A stretch of 64,000 nt of DNA from positions 372,001 through 436,000 of the forward strand of contig NTMA01000026.1 in assembly GCA_002917075.1 (NCBI GenBank), read 5' to 3'. The stretch comes from Hawksworthiomyces lignivorus. Its lineage: Eukaryota; Ascomycota; Sordariomycetes; Ophiostomatales; Ophiostomataceae. The notes under the pieces were generated by a model. That model saw only the letters and a program-made list of their open reading frames with translations. It was not told where the DNA came from and did no database searches. Shown here piece by piece: positions 11,657-23,086 of the stretch (position 1 is its first letter; each line of letters opens with the position of its first letter). A program made the position numbers and the translations under genes.

Positions 11657-12506
11657 ATGTCGTTTGGCAAACTATACTGGTATCCAAAAGCGCCTCGAGC
11701 GACGATGTGTCTCTACATCGCAGAGTATAATAAGTGGGTGTGTCTGAAATTCATGGTAGGCGTGTGTAAAAGCTAATGGGAAATCATATCACGACTAGAC
11801 TAGACGTAGAATTCATCGAAGTTTGGCCGATCAAGGTCAACGCCAGCAAAGGTGGCGTCGGCGAGGAGTATCTTGCTAAATTCCCCCCCGGGAAGGTCCC
11901 TGCTCTAGAGCGACCTAATGGCTTTACGCTATTCGAATGTATTCCGGTAGCTGTATACTGTACGCGAGTTTGTTCATTATTCGGAGCGGTGGGCAGGAGT
12001 TCTATCCAAGATAGTGGCTGCTATTGGCCTAATGGTTTCATTGCTGAGCGTTAACTGCTAACACGCCTGATTGTGTCACAACAGTGGCAAAGCAGGATCC
12101 CAAGACATCACTGCTGGGCTCTACGCTAGAGGAAGAGGCAAAGGTCTTGCAGTGGGCTTCGTTTGCCAATTCTGAGCTGCTGCCGCCAATCATGGCTTGG
12201 ATTAACCCCGTGATTGGCAAGGCACCGTCGTCTCTCGAGATCTTGGCAAAAGCTGAGAAGAACTGTGAACACATGGTCGGTGTCGTTGAGAAGGCGCTTG
12301 TGGCCAAAGGGTTCCTCGTCGGCGACAGCCTAACCTTGGCTGACTTGTTCGTGCTGGCAGCCCTCACGCGCGGCTACCAGTTCGTTTTTACTAAAAAGTG
12401 GGCGGCCAGTCACCCTGCGATTCACGCGTGGTGGCTCCAGCTGAAGAGCGACCCGATATGGAAGAAAATAGACGGTGAGCCAACCGTGCTAGAAGACACA
12501 GAGTAA
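11657..12506 (+). CDS. Glutathione S-transferase, EF1B-gamma-like (GST1)
   Basis: Cytosolic thiol transferase or isomerase fold. Exons are 11657-11733, 11799-11959 and 12085-12506; start MSFGKLYWYPKAPRA. The thioredoxin-like N-domain contains KFPPGKVPALE (conserved cis-Pro region), and the helical C-domain contains GDSLTLADLFV, the N-capping/hydrophobic-staple region of GSTs. It is clearly paralogous to GST2 at 29.7-30.5 kb: start, KGGVG, PGKVPALE, AKQDPKT, LLPPIMAWINP and ARGYQ/TRGYQ blocks correspond. GST1 lacks GST2's third intron and is shorter at the C-terminus. In catabolic clusters such GSTs can isomerise maleyl-type intermediates or quench quinones; the role here is inferred. Its promoter is shared with the dehydrogenase. 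Confidence 0.9.
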
Positions 12507-12630
12507 GCTAGTGTAGGGACAGAAAATCTTATAACAAGAGAAACAGACCAATGCAATGAAATTAGCTTATATGCATTCTTGAAATTTGTTCTATTATATA
12601 TTCTACATACTCCGTATCGCCATCCTTCTT

Positions 12631-13656
12631 CTATCGATCAGCTTTTTCCAGGGCTACCAGGTCCGCTAACAGCTTATCAGTGTTACCTTCTTCAAACTTA
12701 GCACTACTAACCATGCCGAGGGGCCGGCGGCTGCGGCCGCCGCCATAGCCGAAGTACCGGTCAAGGGCGGCCTTGAGGCCGGCAACGCCCAGCTGCACGA
12801 GAGCCCAGTCGGCCTGGCTGAGGCGCGTCTGCAAAGCCTGCGCCTCGGCGAGGTTGCCGTCGTCGTAGTACCGCAGCAGGCGCACGTGCACGGACGGCAC
12901 AAAGTTGGCGGCGGCGGCAATGACACCGTTCGAACCACCGACCAGGCCGTGCAGAAAAAAGTCTGATTTGCCGGCGAAGACGGCAAAAGGTTGGCGAGTG
13001 CGCGGGTCATGCGCGACGCGCTGCAGCTTGCCGAGGTTGCCACAGGTGAGCTTACAGCCAACAATGTTAGCGTTGTGCTCGGACAGGCGAGCGATCATGT
13101 CCGAGTCGAGGTCGATGCCAGACGTGACCGCCGGGAAGTTGTAGAGAAGAATACGGATTGGAGACGCCTTCGCTACATCATCAAAAAACTGAAATATGAT
13201 GGGCTTCTGCATGGCGGCGGCTGATGGCCGGAGAAGATTGGAGATTAGCTAAGGAGCGCGAACCAAATGAGTCGCTGGGGATGATTGGGGTGGGTGCCAC
13301 TTGCTCCAGTAGCTCGGCGACAAAACCAGCGCGTAGTCTGCGCCAGCTTCCTTGGCCTCACAGCATAGTTGCACGGTCTCTCGTGTGCTCTGGGCGCCAC
13401 AGCCAGCGATTATGATGCTGCCTGGAATACCATGCTCCCTGAGCACAGTGGAGGCCGTGGCGATGATCTGCTTGCGCTCCTCGTGGAGCAGATGTGGTGC
13501 CTCGCCATTGGAGCCCTGGATGACCAAACCCGCAACCCCAGCCTTGGCTAGGCGAGTAATGTGCGTCTTCAGCGCGTTGAAATCAAGTGTTTCGTCTTCG
13601 TGGAAGAAAGCTACTACGGGAGCATAAACGCCGCGGGGAGGGCAAATCGGGGCCAT
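12631..13656 (-). CDS. DapA-family lyase (4-hydroxy-2-oxoglutarate aldolase / dihydrodipicolinate synthase-like)
   Basis: Class I (Schiff-base) TIM-barrel aldolase of the DapA superfamily, which makes or breaks C-C bonds using pyruvate. Exons are 13305-13656 and 12631-13220. The 84-bp intron has a GC donor (GCAAGT) and CAG acceptor; joining gives PSYWTAAM and keeps frame. The N-terminal GSNGEAPHL matches the substrate-loop position, the Tyr lies in ILLYNFPA and the Schiff-base Lys in GCKLTCGN. Length, about 313 residues, is normal for eukaryotic members. It shares a divergent promoter holding a perfect cluster motif with the aminotransferase gene. A role as terminal aldolase that releases pyruvate from a 4-hydroxy-2-oxo acid made by that aminotransferase is attractive but inferred. 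Confidence 0.92.
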
Positions 13657-13929
13657 TTTAAGGATATTTTGTGTACACGATATGACAAAGTCCTTTGAGT
13701 TTCAAGATTCCTGTGATATTGAACTGTTTGCTTTGTACGAGAAATGTATGGAAATGCTTAACTTTGGAGAAGAATAAATAGGAAATGTACGATATATTTG
13801 AGCTTTCTTTTTCGAATCTACTACTGGCATGTAGCATGAGCAGGAAAAAAAAAAAAGCGACGAGCTAGAGTGAAGAAAGATGACTTTCCTCAATTAGCTG
13901 CATATGTCCTCAAGCTTCTGAGCTAGACA

Positions 13930-13941
13930 GAGGAGCTCCAC
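13930..13941 (+). promoter_or_regulatory. Cluster motif GAGGAGCTCCAC (aldolase/aminotransferase promoter)
   Basis: Exact copy of the T form of GAGGAGCWCCAC in the 449-bp divergent promoter between the aldolase and aminotransferase genes, 165 bp upstream of the aminotransferase ATG and 274 bp from the aldolase ATG. The GGAGCTCC core is palindromic. Regulatory function is inferred from recurrence. Confidence 0.6.
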
Positions 13942-14105
13942 TAGAGCAAACATAGCTCAAAAGCATTACTTGAACAAATTTCTGTATAGATGAGTGGCTA
14001 TCCACACGAACCAGTCAATTCGTGAAGTTTCGTCTACACCCACAGTCTGAAATTTTGTTTTGTTTGTACACAGAATCACTTTGCTTAGTTTAAGCAGCGC
14101 CAACA

Positions 14106-15502
14106 ATGAACGGTTCAGCTCAGTCTCCGTCAGCATTCGCTAGCGCTGAGTACATCCCTCCAGACAGCATTTTTGATGTGACTAGGCGGTATTTGGCCGA
14201 TGACTGTGTCGAAAAAGTCAACTTGGGCCAAGGCACGTATAGAGACGAGCAAGGAAAGCCTTGGGTGATGCCATCAGTCCGCGAAGCTGAGAAATTACTC
14301 GGTGACGCTGGGCACGAGTATCTACCCATTGCTGGTTGGCCCCTTTTTCGAGAAGCTGCAGCCAATCTTGTTTTTCACGGAACGAGATCCCTTGAAGAGG
14401 GTAGGGTACGTTTAATGGTGGTGCTCATAGGCACTTAACGCATATGTTCATGCTGACTCTCCTCCGTGTGCACAGGTAGCATCCTGCCAGTCAGTGTCAG
14501 GTACGGGTGCGCTCCTACTTGCCGGGTTAGCAATTAAGAAAGCGGCCTGTGCAGTGAAAACAGTATACATCACAGACCCGACTTGGTCGAACCACGACCT
14601 GCTCTTTAGCTCTCTGGGCTTCTCTGTAAAGCCATTACCATACTACAACTACAAGACTCATACGCTAGATTTTGCACATTACCTGGGGGCACTTCAAGAT
14701 GCGGAGCGCGGCTCGGCTGTGGTTCTGCACGCGTGTGCACATAATCCGACAGGTTGTGATCCCACACATGACGAGTGGAAGCAGATTGCTGCTGTTGTGA
14801 GCGAGCGATCGCTGCTACCCATCTTCGATGCAGCATACCTCGGCTTCAATTCAGGTTCTGTGGACGAGGATGCTTGGGCCATCCGCTATTTCATCGAGGA
14901 CCTCGGCCTAGAGGCATTTGTGTGTCTGTCCTTTGCTAAGAGCATGGGTCTCTACGGAGAGCGCGTGGGACTCACTGTTGCTGTATCACGCTCCGCTGAG
15001 CTATCGCGGACCATGGAGTCGATCCTCGCAAATGCGCAGCGCGCGACCATCTCGAACCCGCCAGCTTACGGGGCACGTCTCGCGGGTGGCGTCCTAGGTA
15101 CGCCTGCAATTGTAGAGCTGTGGAAAAAGGACCTGGTCACTATGTCTAGCCGCATCCTCTCAATGCGCAAGAAGCTGCTGGCAGAGCTCGAGCGCCTACA
15201 GACGCCGGGCAGCTGGTCACATCTCGTGCGGCAGACGGGCATGTTTGGCTACCTCGGCCTCACGCCAAAACAAGTACAGCTCCTCGAAAGTAAGTGTTTC
15301 CTCCGCTTTCCCTATCGCCCAACCGATACTCGTGTGAGTTTCTTGTGTGAATTTCTTGTGTGATATTGACTTGCATATCTACAAAGGCGAATACCACATC
15401 TACATGGCGGAATCATCGCGTATCTCTATAGCTGGTCTCAACGACAGCAACGTAAAATATGTGGCAAAGGCGCTTGACGAGACTGTCCGTAGTCTTTCTT
15501 AG
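14106..15502 (+). CDS. PLP-dependent aspartate/aromatic aminotransferase family
   Basis: Fold-type I class I/II aminotransferase exchanging an amino group between an amino acid and a 2-oxo acid. Exons are 14106-14405, 14476-15289 and 15387-15502. Motifs: NLGQGTYRDEQGKPWVMPSV near the N-terminus, SGTGALLLAG at the phosphate-binding site, HACAHNPTGCDPT (conserved Asn/Pro), FDAAYLGF (Asp that pairs with the PLP pyridine N) and SFAKSMGLYGERVG with the PLP Lys. It ends with the usual MAESSRISIAGLN segment carrying the substrate-carboxylate Arg. No obvious mitochondrial leader, so probably cytosolic. It is diverged from housekeeping aspartate aminotransferases (TYRDEQ instead of AYRDD), consistent with a specialised pathway enzyme. 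Confidence 0.93.
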
Positions 15503-15696
15503 GAGCTTTTAAGCATATCTTTGTGATATGAGAGCAGACATGTAGTTGAACACCGACTAAGACTAGACTTTGAATACAACAGTGGATGTCCAATAAGAAA
15601 ACGAATAACGCGTCCTGTAAACTGTAGCTCTGTCAGCTCTCCACCAGAGTTCGGTTGGCCCTAGCACCAAATGAAAAAATCTGTCTCCACGACAAA

Positions 15697-15708
15697 GAGG
15701 AGCTCCAC
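15697..15708 (+). promoter_or_regulatory. Cluster motif GAGGAGCTCCAC (5-oxoprolinase-like promoter)
   Basis: Exact T-form motif, 469 bp upstream of the 5-oxoprolinase-like ATG and 195 bp after the aminotransferase stop. A degenerate copy, GAGGAGCCCCAA, lies at 15974-15985, 192 bp upstream of the same ATG. The 675-bp interval (15503-16176) otherwise holds only A-rich and low-complexity sequence. Confidence 0.6.
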
Positions 15709-16176
15709 GGACGGTCCATGGGCAGTGCACCACCTGGCGGGAACACAGCATGTTTGCAGGTTGCAGCGGAAATAAAAATGAGCGAATAAGCAGAAATGTA
15801 CCTAATAGCGTGAGAAAATCGGTAAACAGAAAAAAAAAATATAAAAAATAGATGTAACCAAAAGGAAGCGCATGACCATGATTTTCTTCGAGGGACTCCA
15901 GTTATGGTCGGGAACCTGATGGATCGCGGCATGAACGCTAACTGCCCGCAGTGGAGCGCCGATGAGGACGACAGAGGAGCCCCAACGCAAAGTGGTTAGC
16001 CATCTGTGCATCATCTAGTTCGCCAGGCGATGGCCGTAGCTGCATCAGCGGGGTTGCTCAGCTCATACAATAAGCTTCCCAGCATCTGCCGTTCCCTCTG
16101 TGACACTCCCCTAGTTGCATTCTGCCCATAGAACCACACGCTTCTATCCGATACGTATTGCTCACGTGCTAACACC

Positions 16177-19100
16177 ATGGGGTCTATGTCAACTACTCGC
16201 GGCATTCGAATCTCGATTGATCGGGGAGGCACATTCACTGATGTACGGCTCCAAGCTGCAAAAGCCGTTGATAGGAGACGCTTGCTGATTTGCATTGAAG
16301 TGTATCGCGACCGTACCCGGAAAAGATGATATTTTGATTAAACTGCTTTCGGTCGATCCTGGAAACTATCCCGATGCGCCGACAGAAGCAATTAGACGGG
16401 TGTTGGAGCAGGCGACTGGCCGCCCATACCCCCGAGGAGAAAAGATATCTCTTCATGGTGTCGGTGCGTGTATTCAGGGATTCATGGACCGCCAGAGATT
16501 ACGATGCCAAGGAGCCACTAACAGGATCAGAATCTATACGGATGGGCACAACTGTGGCAACGAATGCACTGCTTGAACGCAAGGGCGAGCGAGTAGTCTT
16601 TGCTGTCACTAAGGGGCTGAAGGTAACCGATGACTTCAAGATGTGATAAGACAGCGGAAGACGACTGACTAACTTTGGGTAAGGACCTCCTGCACATAGG
16701 CAACCAGTCTAGGCCGAGATTGTTTGACTTGGCTATCAACAAGCCAGACACGCTGTACTCCAAAGTCATCGAGGTAGATGAGCGGGTGACCCTCCCGGCG
16801 TGGACGGAGAGCAAAATACCAGAGATCATTGACATCGCCTCTAACCCGGCATTCGTCGAGGGTGTTACGGGCGAAGCTGTGCAAATTCTGAAGCCAATTG
16901 GTAAGTCTTCAACAATGAGCAGTCCATATTTTTCTATAACACAATATCATCTCTATGCTCTCTGTATATCTAACATCTCAGACCTGGAATCAACTAGAGC
17001 CAGTTTGCAGGCCGCTTACGACGAGGGCTTCCGCTCCATTGCGATTTGTTTGATGCACAGCTTTACTTTTCGCGCCCATGAAGAGGCTGTGGGGAAGCTA
17101 GCAGAGTCGATTGGCTTCACACACATCTCGCTCAGTTCGGAGTTGTCACCAGTCGTCAAGATTGTATCGCGCGGCCACTCATCCACTGCCGACGCGTATC
17201 TGACGCCAGAGATACAACGATACATCAGCAGCTTTGAGGCCGGCTTCGTTAATCTACGCACCAGCGGCTGCCGGTGTGAGTTTATGCAGAGCGATGGTGG
17301 CCTTGTTAATTTCACGGGTTTATCAGGGTTGCGATCGCTCTTATCCGGCCCTGCTGGCGGCGTTGTCGGCTATGCGCGCACATGCTATGACGAAACCATT
17401 GGGACGCCGGTCATTGGCTTCGACATGGGCGGCACAAGCACCGATGTGTCCCGCTTTGCGGGTGAATTCGAGCAGGTGTTCGAGACCACAACGGCCGGTG
17501 TTGTTGTGCAGAGTCCCCAACTGGACATCAACACCGTTGCGGCGGGCGGCGGTAGTATATTGAGCTGGCAGAGTGGAATGTTCAAAGTTGGACCAGAGAG
17601 TGCATCTGCGCATCCGGGTCCAGCATGTTACCGCAAGGGTGGGCCGCTCACTGTGACCGATGCCAACTTGGTCTTAGGTCGACTGCGTCCAGAGTTCTTT
17701 CCAAATATTTTCGGGCCAAATGAAGACCAACCTCTAGATATTAATGCAAGCCGTGTACTATTCGAAGAGTTGACGGCTGAAATCAACAAGGAGGTCTCTG
17801 AGAAGCTGACCATAGAAGATGTAGCGATCGGGTGAGTCATGAGAACAGAGTAGGAGATAATGGACCTTCTCAGTAGGTACTGATGTTTTTACGTTTAGGT
17901 TTCTCGACGTAGCCAATGAAGCTATGTGTCGGCCCATTCGCACGCTTACTGAGGCGAAAGGATTCGATGTTGGCCTGCACAACCTTGCATCTTTTGGTGG
18001 CGCTGGCGGCCAGCACGCGTGTGACATTGCGAAGCGGCTGGGAATCTCCCGCATTCTTATACATAAGTACTCATCAGTGCTTTCTGCGCACGGCATGGCT
18101 CTTGCAGACGTCATTACAGAGGCACGCTCACCGTCAGCGGCAGTTTATAGCACCGAGACGCTGCCGCAATTTTCTCGAGAGCTAGACACGCTGCAGGCAC
18201 GCGCCGTGCGCTCGCTGGAGGTCCAAGGCGTTGATGCGTCCTGCATAAGTACCGAGCGCTACTTGAACATGCGTTATCACGGTAGTGACGCTGCACTCAT
18301 GATCCGCGAGACTCCTGATACGGCCAGCGCGGCAGGCGGCTGCTTGGCCATGTTTGAACAGGCACATCAAAACCAGTTCGGTTTCTTGCCTGTGGGCCGC
18401 GATGTCATAGTGGATGACTGCCGTGTACGCGCAATCGGATCAAGCGGAAGTGATGCGCCGTCCCCGTGGTTAGTGCAACTCAAGGCCGTTGCCGCCGCCT
18501 CCTCCTCGGCCACTACCGCAGCACCTGCAACGTCAACCAAGGTCTATTTTCAAGACGAAGGTTGGCGGGCGACGCCCCTCTACATGCTAAACCAGCTCAC
18601 TCCAGGCACCAAGATACCAGGGCCGGCGCTAATAATCGACGACAAGCAGACGATTGTCGTCCTCCCCCAGGCCGCGGCGATCATCGTCGCTGACCTTGTG
18701 ATCATCGACGTACAGGTGGGCACCAAAGCCACGCTCTCGGCCACGCAGGCCAATCCCATCCAGCTGGCCATATTTGGCCACCGTTTCATGGGTGTGGCCG
18801 AGCAGATGGGCCGCGCCTTGCAGAACACCAGCGTCAGCACAAACATCAAGGAGCGTCTAGACTTTTCATGCACTGTTTTCTCGTCCGACGGCGGACTAGT
18901 TGCGAATGCGCCCCATGTGCCTGCCATGGTAAGGCAGCAACTGTTTTTTTATTTTTCGTTCCATTTTCAGAATAGCACTGACGCTCATCATAGATTGGAA
19001 GCATGGCCTTCGCTGTCAAATGGCAAATCAAGTACTGGGGTGATAATCTCCATCCAGGCGATGTCATCCTATCCAATGCACCAGGTAATATAAATACATC

Positions 19101-20771
19101 TAAACCCGTTAACAAGTCGTCATCGCGTCTAACTATTTTTGCTGTTAGAATGCGGCGGAACGCATCTGCCTGACCTGACCGTGATAACTCCCGTCTTTGA
19201 TGCTGCAGGAGAAAAAATCATCTTTTGGACTGCTTCTCGTGGACATCATGCCGATGTGCGTGACAATTTTTCTCATCTGCTCAATCGCTATTATTTTGCT
19301 AATGTGCTGCTTTCTAGATTGGTGGAATAGCTCCTGGTTCGATGCCGCCGTCTTCTAGACACCTGTCAGAAGAGGGCGCTGTCATCAAGGCATTCAAAGT
19401 TGTCGAAGCTGGCCACTTCAAAGAAGAAGAGCTCACGGAGCTGCTAATGGCCCCTTCCAAAATACCAGGTTGCAAAGGCACACGTTGTTTACAGGATAAT
19501 ATCTCTGACATTAAAGCTCAAGCTGCAGCAAACCACCGTGGCAGCCAGCTAATTCATGCCCTGATTGGCGACTACGGTCTAGAGGTGGTGCAGTTCTACA
19601 GTATGTGGTATTTTGCGAGGAGCTGTTGGCACGGTTAAAGGGAAAATGCTAATACCTTACAGTGGAACAGATTCAAAGCGCAGCCGAGAGAGCCGTCCGC
19701 GATATGCTTAGACAGATTTACCAGACAACCGATGGCAAACCACTAGAGGCTGTTGATTACATGGATGATGGTACACCCATTCGGCTTAAAGTAACCATTG
19801 ATGAAGCAAGCGGTGGCGCGATTTTTGATTTTGAGGGTACTGGTCCTGAAGCGTATGGTGAGAGAAACATCTTTTCCTATTTTATGTTGCTTCGTGTCTC
19901 GGAACTCTCCACTCTCTGACCACCTTTAGGTAATTGGAATGCTCCCATTGCCATTTGTCACTCTGCCATCATATTTGCGCTGCACTGTATGGTCAACATG
20001 GAGATCCCACTCAACCAAGGCGCCATCCGCCCCATCGATGTTCGCATCCCCGAGTCGTCGCTGCTGCACCCGTCAGAAGACGCGGCAATCTGCGCTGGCA
20101 ATGTTCTGACGTCTCAGCGGATTGTGGACGTCATCTTCAGAGCCTTCCGCGTGTCGGCCGCGAGCCAGGGATGCATGAACAACTTGACCTTTGGCACCGA
20201 TGACGCCGAAAACGGCTTCGGATACTACGAGACGATCTGTGGTGGTTCTGGCGGCGGGCCGACTTGGGACGGCACGAGCGGTGTCCACACAAATATGACT
20301 AACACACGGATAACCGATCCGGAGATTCTAGAACGCCGCTATCCTGTTATTTTGCGCAGCTTCTGCTTGCGGCAAGGCAGTGGCGGGTCTGGCATTCATC
20401 CTGGCGGCGACGGCATCATACGAGAGCTAGAGTTCTGCATTCCCACCAAAGTGTCGATTCTCAGCGAGCGCCGCGCATTTGCGCCGTACGGCCTTGAAGG
20501 GGGTGCCGACGGTGCTCGCGGCGAGAATCTTTGGGTGCTCAATACGGGCCGCGTCATCAACTTGGGGGGCAAGAACACGGCAATGATGTCGGCCGGCGAT
20601 CGCATCGTCATTCGTTCACCCGGCGGCGGAGGCTGGGGCAATGTGTCGAAGCTAGACATTAGCAAACTGGCCATAAACGGTCACAACCATGCCCAAGCAA
20701 CGAAGCACCAGTTTGTGAGCATCGCTAATGGCACAGTGGACATGATCAACTCTATGGGTGAATCAGCATAG
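16177..20771 (+). CDS. ATP-dependent 5-oxoprolinase / hydantoinase (fused HyuA-HyuB architecture)
   Basis: Large cytosolic enzyme of the 5-oxoprolinase/hydantoinase/acetone-carboxylase superfamily, which opens a lactam or cyclic amide using ATP. Eleven exons: 16177-16242, 16301-16463, 16525-16622, 16684-16900, 16982-17831, 17899-18928, 18994-19084, 19149-19255, 19318-19600, 19663-19857 and 19930-20771. The N-terminal half (HyuA-like) has [57 protein letters not shown] and [12 protein letters not shown]. The C-terminal half (HyuB-like) has [37 protein letters not shown] and SPGGGGWG. The roughly 1290-residue length equals eukaryotic Oxp1, so it could simply act on 5-oxoproline. Its place in a cluster with an N-carbamoyl amidohydrolase suggests another cyclic amide or hydantoin. 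Frame is intact; the start could also be ATG 16186. Confidence 0.94.
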
Positions 20772-21247
20772 ACGTTTGGTGGTAGAATTAGTATCATATT
20801 ATAAGACGTAGTAGTTCAATATATAATTTATAAACACTTTGGAAGTATTCTTTATTTTGCTGAGCATATAATTCAATTTACATCTTGATTTACTCTCCTA
20901 CTCTATGGTATGCTTTATTGGTGTGTGACGACAACATTGGTTGCTGATTCTGAAAAGAGAACTTCTGAATTCTACTTTGTGATCACTTGTAACGGTAACT
21001 TTGACCGGGTTTGCGTATAGATATTACCCAACAATTTAATACGATTAAGTTGATCGTTTAGCATTGTATCTATTGGGATTGTTACGACCTTCTTTGAGTC
21101 TGTCCCTAGTCGCAACATCTCGCCTCTGGCGTTGAGATAGAGAATTCTCTCCTCGTGATACAGAAACGTCGAGTAATAATATGAGCCAACACAGTAACAT
21201 CTGGACATGTATTGCCATGCTTCCCCAGCTTTAGTGGACCCTAAAGT

Positions 21248-21259
21248 GAGGAGCACCAC
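21248..21259 (+). promoter_or_regulatory. Cluster motif GAGGAGCACCAC (dioxygenase promoter, distal)
   Basis: Exact A-form copy, 368 bp upstream of the dioxygenase ATG. It is paired with a second exact copy exactly 40 bp downstream on the same strand, i.e. about four helical turns. Function inferred from recurrence. Confidence 0.62.
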
Positions 21260-21287
21260 TCATCGAATCCATCATCAGGTCAACTAG

Positions 21288-21299
21288 GAGGAGCACCAC
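21288..21299 (+). promoter_or_regulatory. Cluster motif GAGGAGCACCAC (dioxygenase promoter, proximal)
   Basis: Second exact A-form copy in the same promoter, 328 bp upstream of the dioxygenase ATG and in the same orientation as the first. The only promoter with two exact copies. Confidence 0.62.
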
Positions 21300-21626
21300 G
21301 CTTTGCTGTTGATACCTGGTGTGGCCAAAGTCAGCTGAGTCCAGTCAAGTTGAGCACATTGCATATGCTCCTCCAACCCTTGGCCTCCGTCGTCGCTTTA
21401 CCCCTCTGCCACGACGGCTATCCGGAACCGGTTCCATCACTCTCATTTCTGCTCCTCTAGATTGAAGCGCAAGTAAGATGGATCTGTTGACCATATAACT
21501 GATGTCTTCATCAGAAAAAAAAGAAAAGCATTTCAATTGCGTCTAGATTCATTAACCACTGATAAGCATCCCAAAGAAAACCAAACTTTACTGTTCTCGC
21601 GCTACCTAAACAATCCCATCTTCACG

Positions 21627-23086
21627 ATGTCTAACCTTCCTAGCCTTGACTCCCTACCGGAATACGTCCCTCCTCCTCCAACCAAGGAGAACTGTAAGAC
21701 ACCCACCGTATATATCAATTATTCGTGGTTGATCATTGATTACTGACTTGAACACAGTGGACTATGTCGACCTGGTCAACATTGATCTGTCCAAGTTTGA
21801 CACACCCGAAGGCCGCAAGGAGCTCGCCAAGGATCTTTATTCTGCAGCTACTGGCTATGGATTCTTGACTCTGACAAACCACGGCATTAGTAATGAACTT
21901 TATCAGCGTCAGATGCGCATCGCCAATGCGGTTATGACCCTCCCAGAGGAGCTAAAGTCTCCATATGAAGGTGCATAATCATTGATGCAAGACATGAAAA
22001 TTTACATTACTTACCAACCTAATAGTAACACCGGAAGAAGATGCCCGTGGTCTGTATGTGGGCTACAAGCCTCATGGTCCACTTGGTCACAAGGGTGGAT
22101 TTCCCAAACAACTGGACCATTACAACATCCTCGTACATGATCCCAAGAATCGAGAGCACCCAGAAATCATGCGCCCATTTATTCCAGAAACGGTTGAACT
22201 TATGCAGTTCATCCGTAGTAACATTCTGTCCAAGCTGCTCTCCTTGACGGCCATGATCCTGGAAGTGCCAGAGGAGACCGTACTGTCCACGCATGCTCCG
22301 GGAGGCTCCAAGACTGAGTACATCCGCTACGTGAGATTTCCCTCTTTAATTTTTTTTTTTTGCCATATTGGCCGATTTCACTCTAATCTCCTTCTATAGA
22401 TGATGTGCGAGCCTCGCTCTAAAGAGGAGAGCGAAAAGTACCGTGATATTTTCCTCTCTGGCCACACTGGTAAGTCGATAAATCTACTATTAAATTAGTG
22501 GAGCAGTAGAGTTGTTCGCCACGAAAAGAAAATCTCAAAAAAAGAGTAATATCTAACATTCGTAGACTGGGGTACGTGGACGTTCCTCTTCAGCCAGCCT
22601 ATCGCGGCGCTGCAGGTGCTATGTCACCATACAGGGCGCTACCGCTGGGTGCGGCACCAGCCCCATGGCCTGGTCATCAATTTTGGAGAGGCCCTGGAGC
22701 GGCTGACAGGCGGCGTCTTCAAGGCCACAGTGCACCGTGTAGTGCAGCCTCCGGAGGACCAGCGCCACCTGCGTCGTATTGGTGTGATTTACTTTTCGCG
22801 ACCCGCGGATGAGCGCGAGCTAGTGCCCATCGAGGGTTCGCCGTTGCTAGAGCGCTTGGGCTGCGACAAGCCCATTGACGAGCGTGTTTTCTGCATGGCT
22901 GACTATCTAGATGCGCGAAAGCATGGTTGGCATCGGTACGAGTTTGACATCGACAAGCCGCGCGATGCGGAAAAGCACGCTGATTTCTTTGATGGAGAGT
23001 ACCCCGATCCTGAGGGCCACAAGAGCCTGGGCAAGTTTGATAACCTGCCGCGCCTCAACTACCAGATCCCGCAGGTCAAGACTTAG
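21627..23086 (+). CDS. 2-oxoglutarate/Fe(II)-dependent dioxygenase, isopenicillin-N-synthase-like
   Basis: Non-heme iron oxygenase of the IPNS/DIOX_N-2OG-FeII_Oxy family, which hydroxylates, desaturates or cleaves small molecules. Exons are 21627-21693, 21758-21970, 22026-22330, 22400-22469 and 22566-23086. The N-terminal DIOX_N segment contains LVNIDLSKFD and GYGFLTLTNHGIS. The iron-binding HxD is in SGHTDWGTWTFLF (the Asp codon is split by the last intron). The distal His is in ATVHRVV, and the 2OG-binding Arg would be in RIGVIYFSRP. About 390 residues. HxnY of the Aspergillus nicotinate pathway is from the same broad family; similarity in class only. Two exact cluster motifs lie upstream, making it a strong regulon candidate. 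Confidence 0.93.

Larger units (their letters stand above)
20772..21626. promoter_or_regulatory. Intergenic region upstream of the 2OG dioxygenase
   Basis: An 855-bp interval holding two exact cluster motifs (listed separately). A 95-codon minus-strand frame at 20972-21259 (start MVLLTLGSTKAGEAWQ) reads rather protein-like but matches no family I recognise and overlaps the first motif; it may be a gene fragment or chance. No other feature is seen. Confidence 0.4.
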
